A DNA stretch of 64,000 bases from contig CALKWN010000065.1 of assembly GCA_938004185.1 (NCBI GenBank), positions 434,001 through 498,000 of the forward strand, in the 5' to 3' direction. The notes beneath the pieces are model-generated. The model saw nothing but the letters and a program-made list of their open reading frames with translations. It had not been told where the DNA came from and did not search any database. This document shows positions 60,596-64,000 of this stretch, piece by piece. Source of the DNA: an uncultured candidate division WWE3 bacterium. GTDB lineage: Bacteria; Patescibacteriota; WWE3; UBA101185; UBA10185. The position numbers and the translations under genes are program-made. How positions within the stretch are numbered: the first letter of the stretch is position 1; every line of letters begins with the position of its first letter.

Positions 60596-62857
60596 TTACG
60601 ACACAAAGTCATCCATATCGTCCGCGTATGAACTGCCTCCTCCGCCAATAAGCAATTCTCGAGCTCTGCTACCTCCGGTTGCGGGACCTACAATTCCCTT
60701 GTCTTCCATCTCATCAATGATTCTGGCAGCTCTTGAAAAACCGATAGAAAGTTTACGCTGTAAAAGAGACGCCGAAGCCTTACCCATTGAAGATACGATC
60801 TCAACCGCCTCATCAAACAAAGGGTCAACACCTTCTCCCCAAGAGCTGGAATTTACTGTACCGTCACGCTGAACTGTCATATTAACAATTTCCTCAGAAT
60901 AGTCAGGGTCTACTCCCTGGTTTTTAAGATAATTTACCAGTCTCTCAATTTCCTTTGCGTCGATGTAAGCTCCCTGAAGTCTGATCGGTTTTTGTGCATC
61001 TGGCGGAACGAATAACATGTCTCCTTTAGTTAACAGCTTTTCGGCCCCGGGATGATCAATAATGACCCTAGAATCAACCTGGCTTGAAACACTGAACGCA
61101 ACACGTGTAGGAATATTAGCTTTTATTATTCCCGTAATAATATTTGTGGAAGGTCTCTGAACAGCTAGTACTAAGTGTATTCCGGTCGACCTTGCCATTT
61201 GTGCGAGTCTGACAACGGCTTTTTCAACTTCATTTGTATCCTGAAGCATAACCTCTGCGAACTCATCAACAATTATTACTATGTAAGGCAAAGCTTGAAA
61301 TCCTGAATTTTCATTGTAGGAATCAATATTTCTGACTCGGGCCTGTTCAAACAATTTTAAACGTCTTTCCATTTCCTGCACGGCCCATTTAAATACTGAA
61401 GGCGCCTTCTCCATGTCGACAACTACGGGAGTGATTAGATGTGGGATGTCCTGATAATGAATTAATTCATTTCTCTTAGGGTCGACAAGTACAAACTTCA
61501 CCTCCTGAGGAGATGCCCTAAACAATATTGAAAATAAAATATTGTGAATAAAAATCGATTTTCCTGAATTAGTAGATCCTGCAATAAGAATATGGGGCAT
61601 TTTCGAAATATCATAAACGTATGTCCTGCCTGCAACATCCTTTCCGATTCCTATCGACAGTTTTGATTTTGAAGATTTCATTACATCTGCTGTGATAATG
61701 GATTTAAAATTAACAACCGACCTTATAGCATTAGGAACTTCAATTCCGATCTCGGAAGTACCGGGAATAGGAGCTTCAACTCGGACGGAACCGTTGGGTG
61801 AGGCTAAAGCCAAAGCTAAATCTTCCTGTAGAGAAGAAATTTTTGATACTTTTGTGACTGATTTTGTTTTTATAGCGTATCGTGTGACTGAGGGACCTAT
61901 TCTAGTATTAGAAATTTCAACTTCAATTCCGAAAGATTTCAGAGTATCTACAATTTTCTTCTCGTTAGCTTTAGACTCCGAAAAATCTTTTGATTCGGGC
62001 GTGGGCTCTATTAATAAATCTAAAGGCGGTTCTACCCATATTTTATTGGGGGGAGCTGATAAAAAACCTGCGGGCGATACCGAAGCAATAGTAGATGTAG
62101 AACCTTCAGGAATCACAACAGGAGCTTTCTGTGGCTCGTAGTGAGACGTAAGAACTTCGAACTCCGGAACTTCTTCAATCTCTGACGATGCCAGCCCTTC
62201 GTCCGTCTGCAAATTACCCTGAACCGTTCCACCATCTTCCTCAATGTCATACTCACTTTCACCTACCTCCTCAAACATGTCATCTTCGGATTTCTTGAAA
62301 GGCCATTTGTCTTTTAATAAATTTTTAACTGCTTCTTGTTTGTCCTGCAAAAATCCCAAAACCTGATCAAGCGAAACATCGAACAGCAGTATAAAAGACA
62401 ACAATAGCATTAATAGTAAAACCACAACCGCTCCGTATATACTTAAACCGCTGATAAGAACTCCGCTAATTTTATAACCTAAAATTCCGCCCCCGGAACC
62501 CCTTTCAGCCATGTACTGCGCCTCGGATTCATCTATAAATACGTGAAATAGAGCCGAAAAACTTAACAATGCCACAAGTAGTCCTACCGCTATTCTGGTG
62601 TCTTTAAACCTCGCTTTCAGTTTTTGGATAAACAAAGACCCGGATAGTAAAAGTAAAAACGGAAATATAATAGAAGGGACGCCGAACAAACCGGACATAA
62701 AACCCTTTATCTTGGCATTTACTGTGTAAGATGGGAAAAAGTAAGCTATAAGGCTCAATAAACCCGCTGTTACAAGCAAAAGTGCTATAACGGATCTGAC
62801 AGTTTCCGGTTTAACGTTGAAGTTAAGCCTAAATTTTCTTCTTCTACCTCTAGGCAT
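60596..62857 (-). CDS. ftsK: FtsK/SpoIIIE DNA translocase
   Basis: 753 residues. Four membrane helices in the first 160 residues, a Glu/Ser-rich linker (190-300), then the motor: Walker A AGSTNSGKS 426-434, Walker B YIVIIVDEFAEVML, QRPSTNIITG. The gamma winged-helix domain (DPLFDEAVEIVSSMGKASAS, IIDEMEDKGIVGPATGG) is at the end. Pumps chromosome termini through the septum. The protein ends in DDMDDFVS. Confidence 0.96.
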   Translation of the reverse strand: MPRGRRRKFRLNFNVKPETVRSVIALLLVTAGLLSLIAYFFPSYTVNAKIKGFMSGLFGVPSIIFPFLLLLSGSLFIQKLKARFKDTRIAVGLLVALLSFSALFHVFIDESEAQYMAERGSGGGILGYKISGVLISGLSIYGAVVVLLLMLLLSFILLFDVSLDQVLGFLQDKQEAVKNLLKDKWPFKKSEDDMFEEVGESEYDIEEDGGTVQGNLQTDEGLASSEIEEVPEFEVLTSHYEPQKAPVVIPEGSTSTIASVSPAGFLSAPPNKIWVEPPLDLLIEPTPESKDFSESKANEKKIVDTLKSFGIEVEISNTRIGPSVTRYAIKTKSVTKVSKISSLQEDLALALASPNGSVRVEAPIPGTSEIGIEVPNAIRSVVNFKSIITADVMKSSKSKLSIGIGKDVAGRTYVYDISKMPHILIAGSTNSGKSIFIHNILFSILFRASPQEVKFVLVDPKRNELIHYQDIPHLITPVVVDMEKAPSVFKWAVQEMERRLKLFEQARVRNIDSYNENSGFQALPYIVIIVDEFAEVMLQDTNEVEKAVVRLAQMARSTGIHLVLAVQRPSTNIITGIIKANIPTRVAFSVSSQVDSRVIIDHPGAEKLLTKGDMLFVPPDAQKPIRLQGAYIDAKEIERLVNYLKNQGVDPDYSEEIVNMTVQRDGTVNSSSWGEGVDPLFDEAVEIVSSMGKASASLLQRKLSIGFSRAARIIDEMEDKGIVGPATGGSRARELLIGGGGSSYADDMDDFVS

Positions 62858-62864
62858 TGGCTCA

Positions 62865-62870
62865 ATTATA
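62865..62870 (-). promoter_or_regulatory. extended -10 box of ftsK, likely leaderless
   Basis: TGATATAAT on the minus strand, an extended -10 that needs no -35, with 7 nt to the ftsK ATG. The 65-nt gap 62858-62922 holds nothing else recognised. Confidence 0.5.
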
Positions 62871-62922
62871 TCATTACGGCAGCCGCTTTTATCTAGCTTT
62901 TATCTACGAAATCCGGTATCCA

Positions 62923-64000
62923 TTATAAATTTAAGGCATGGACAATAACAAGCGGAGAGCTGCGGGTTTCCTTGTACAAAAAATCCTGTATTTCATTTTC
63001 CAGTTTTTTCTTTTTAACCGGCCACTCTATAGGCTTAGTAGATAACTTCTCGATGGATTTAGTAACAAATTTTCGCGACTTATCCATTAATTCTTGTGAG
63101 GCTTTAACGTAAATAAACCCACGGGTTACAACTTCAACATTATCCTTAAGAATATTCCCATCTTTTGTAGGTATTACTACTACAAACACACCATCCGTAG
63201 AAAGCTGATCCCTATCTTTTATAACTACCGGGTTGATTGTACTTCCGGTTCCTGCAGTATCGATATAAACAGGTGAGGTTTGGATTCTCCCGGACTTCTT
63301 TGCTCTTCCGGAAGAAAAATCAACTATGTCCCCTTCCAAACACTCAAAAACCCTGTCACTCGAAACACCCAAATCTTTTAGCATGTTTGTGTAGGCTCTC
63401 ATTCTAGTAATAGTCCCGCCTATAGGTATGAAAAATTTAGGTTTTACCACCGAAGCAATAGTCACCAAATCGCCTCTGGTACCATGTCCCGATACATGTA
63501 AATTTTCCTGTATTCTGCTGTAAACAACTTCTGCGCCGAACAAGGTAAATGCCGACATTACGCGCTCAACGGCTATATCCACTCCGGGCGGATTCGGATC
63601 TGCAGAAAACACGACAATAGGATTTTTTTCCAAAACAATATCCCTGTGCTCTCCTCTGCTCAGTCTTCCTAATGAAGAGCCCGGCTGACCATAACAACCG
63701 GCAATTATATAAACCAGGTCGCCTTGAGGATGTTTACCGGCCTCTCTTTCGTCAACAAATAAATCATCGGCAAATTTAATTAGCCCTAATCCTCTTGCAA
63801 CTTTTACACTTTGCTCAATCGAACGACCGCTTAAAACAACTTTTCTTCCGTGCTTCAACGCAGCTTCCATTATTTGGTGCATTCTCGAAAGATTTGAAGA
63901 GATTGTAGTGATAAACATTTGTCTGCCGACATTATTTTCAAAAAGATCGGCGAACGTGTTTGCAAGAATGCTCTCACTTTTTGAATAACCTTCGGTTAGA
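62923..64000 (-). CDS. rnj: ribonuclease J, C-terminal part, 5' end outside window
   Basis: About 358 residues; the frame stays open upstream of Met 63918 to the window edge (SKSESILANTFADLFENNVG), so the 5' part is missing. Beta-CASP and C-terminal domains are visible: GRKVVLSGRSIEQSVKV, AGCYGQPGSSLGRL, LHVSGHGTRGDL, then DRDQLSTDGVFVVV and VTRGFIYV. The usual PVHGE motif, whose His is a zinc ligand, reads PIGGT. The metallo-beta-lactamase half cannot be checked here. Expected role: mRNA decay and 5' end maturation, with activity in doubt. Confidence 0.85.
   Translation of the reverse strand, partial: LTEGYSKSESILANTFADLFENNVGRQMFITTISSNLSRMHQIMEAALKHGRKVVLSGRSIEQSVKVARGLGLIKFADDLFVDEREAGKHPQGDLVYIIAGCYGQPGSSLGRLSRGEHRDIVLEKNPIVVFSADPNPPGVDIAVERVMSAFTLFGAEVVYSRIQENLHVSGHGTRGDLVTIASVVKPKFFIPIGGTITRMRAYTNMLKDLGVSSDRVFECLEGDIVDFSSGRAKKSGRIQTSPVYIDTAGTGSTINPVVIKDRDQLSTDGVFVVVIPTKDGNILKDNVEVVTRGFIYVKASQELMDKSRKFVTKSIEKLSTKPIEWPVKKKKLENEIQDFLYKETRSSPLVIVHALNL

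Noticed and set aside
62858..62922. tRNA or small RNA in the ftsK-rnj gap
   Set aside because: No cloverleaf, no CCA end and no T-loop motif; the other gaps also lack tRNA features.
1..64000. Alternative code (UGA as glycine)
   Set aside because: UGA ends many genes here at family-typical lengths and RF2 is encoded.
1..64000. CRISPR array, insertion sequence, prophage or integrase
   Set aside because: No spaced direct repeats, transposase, integrase or terminal repeats seen.

Overview
The window is a chromosome segment from a small-genome bacterium of the Candidate Phyla Radiation (Patescibacteria). The evidence is an uninterrupted str-S10-spc ribosomal block with no rpmD (L30) between rpsE and rplO, very tight gene packing with many 1-35 nt overlaps, small variants of several proteins, and many unusual envelope genes. 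UGA is used as a stop and a release factor 2 (SPF, GGQ) is encoded, so the standard bacterial code applies and the recoded SR1/Gracilibacteria-type lineages are unlikely. I cannot fix the phylum more precisely; Microgenomates- or Katanobacteria-like lineages would fit.

Layout. (1) 1-19663, all on the minus strand: a surface-glycan or glycoprotein locus with two Wzx-type flippases, four GT39/ArnT-like membrane glycosyltransferases, a DUF2079 membrane protein, three GT4 and three GT2 transferases (one fused to GtrA), a UDP-sugar dehydrogenase, a small membrane protein and a CAP-domain protein. (2) 19741-41739, minus strand: rpoB-rpoC-rpsL-rpsG-fusA-tuf-rpsJ-rplC-D-W-B-rpsS-rplV-rpsC-rplP-rpmC-rpsQ-rplN-X-E-rpsN-rpsH-rplF-rplR-rpsE-rplO-secY-ybaB-adk. 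(3) 41944-50434: lepB, a divergent TMTC-like TPR membrane protein, then a leftward group serS, aminopropyltransferase-like, uppP, secA, RNA m5C methyltransferase. (4) 50605-54584, plus strand: infA-rpmJ-rpsM-rpsK-rpsD-rpoA-rplQ-rplM-rpsI, the alpha operon separated from spc and inverted. (5) 54587-64000: a small XRE regulator, radC, a camelysin/TasA-like exported protein, a SipW-type signal peptidase, a membrane-anchored double-AAA+ Clp-like ATPase, prfB, a small membrane protein, ftsK and the 3' part of an RNase J gene.

How it fits together. The glycan locus should make nucleotide sugars and lipid-linked sugars, assemble glycan at the cytoplasmic face, flip it and finish it outside; UppP (region 3) recycles the lipid carrier. 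SecY, SecA and two different signal peptidases (Ser-Lys LepB and Ser-His SipW type) supply export. The remainder is core transcription and translation.

Most notable signals: a repeated placement of -10 boxes 6-9 nt before start codons at transcription-unit heads, which predicts leaderless mRNAs; a structured rpsJ-rplC leader ending in a terminator-like hairpin that abuts the rplC start; an L3 lacking about 65 internal residues; a membrane-anchored Clp-like ATPase with altered pore loops beside a SipW/camelysin pair; and an RNase J whose usual zinc-ligand histidine (PVHGE) reads PIGGT. No tRNA, rRNA, CRISPR array or mobile element was seen, and no gene-free stretch exceeds about 205 nt.
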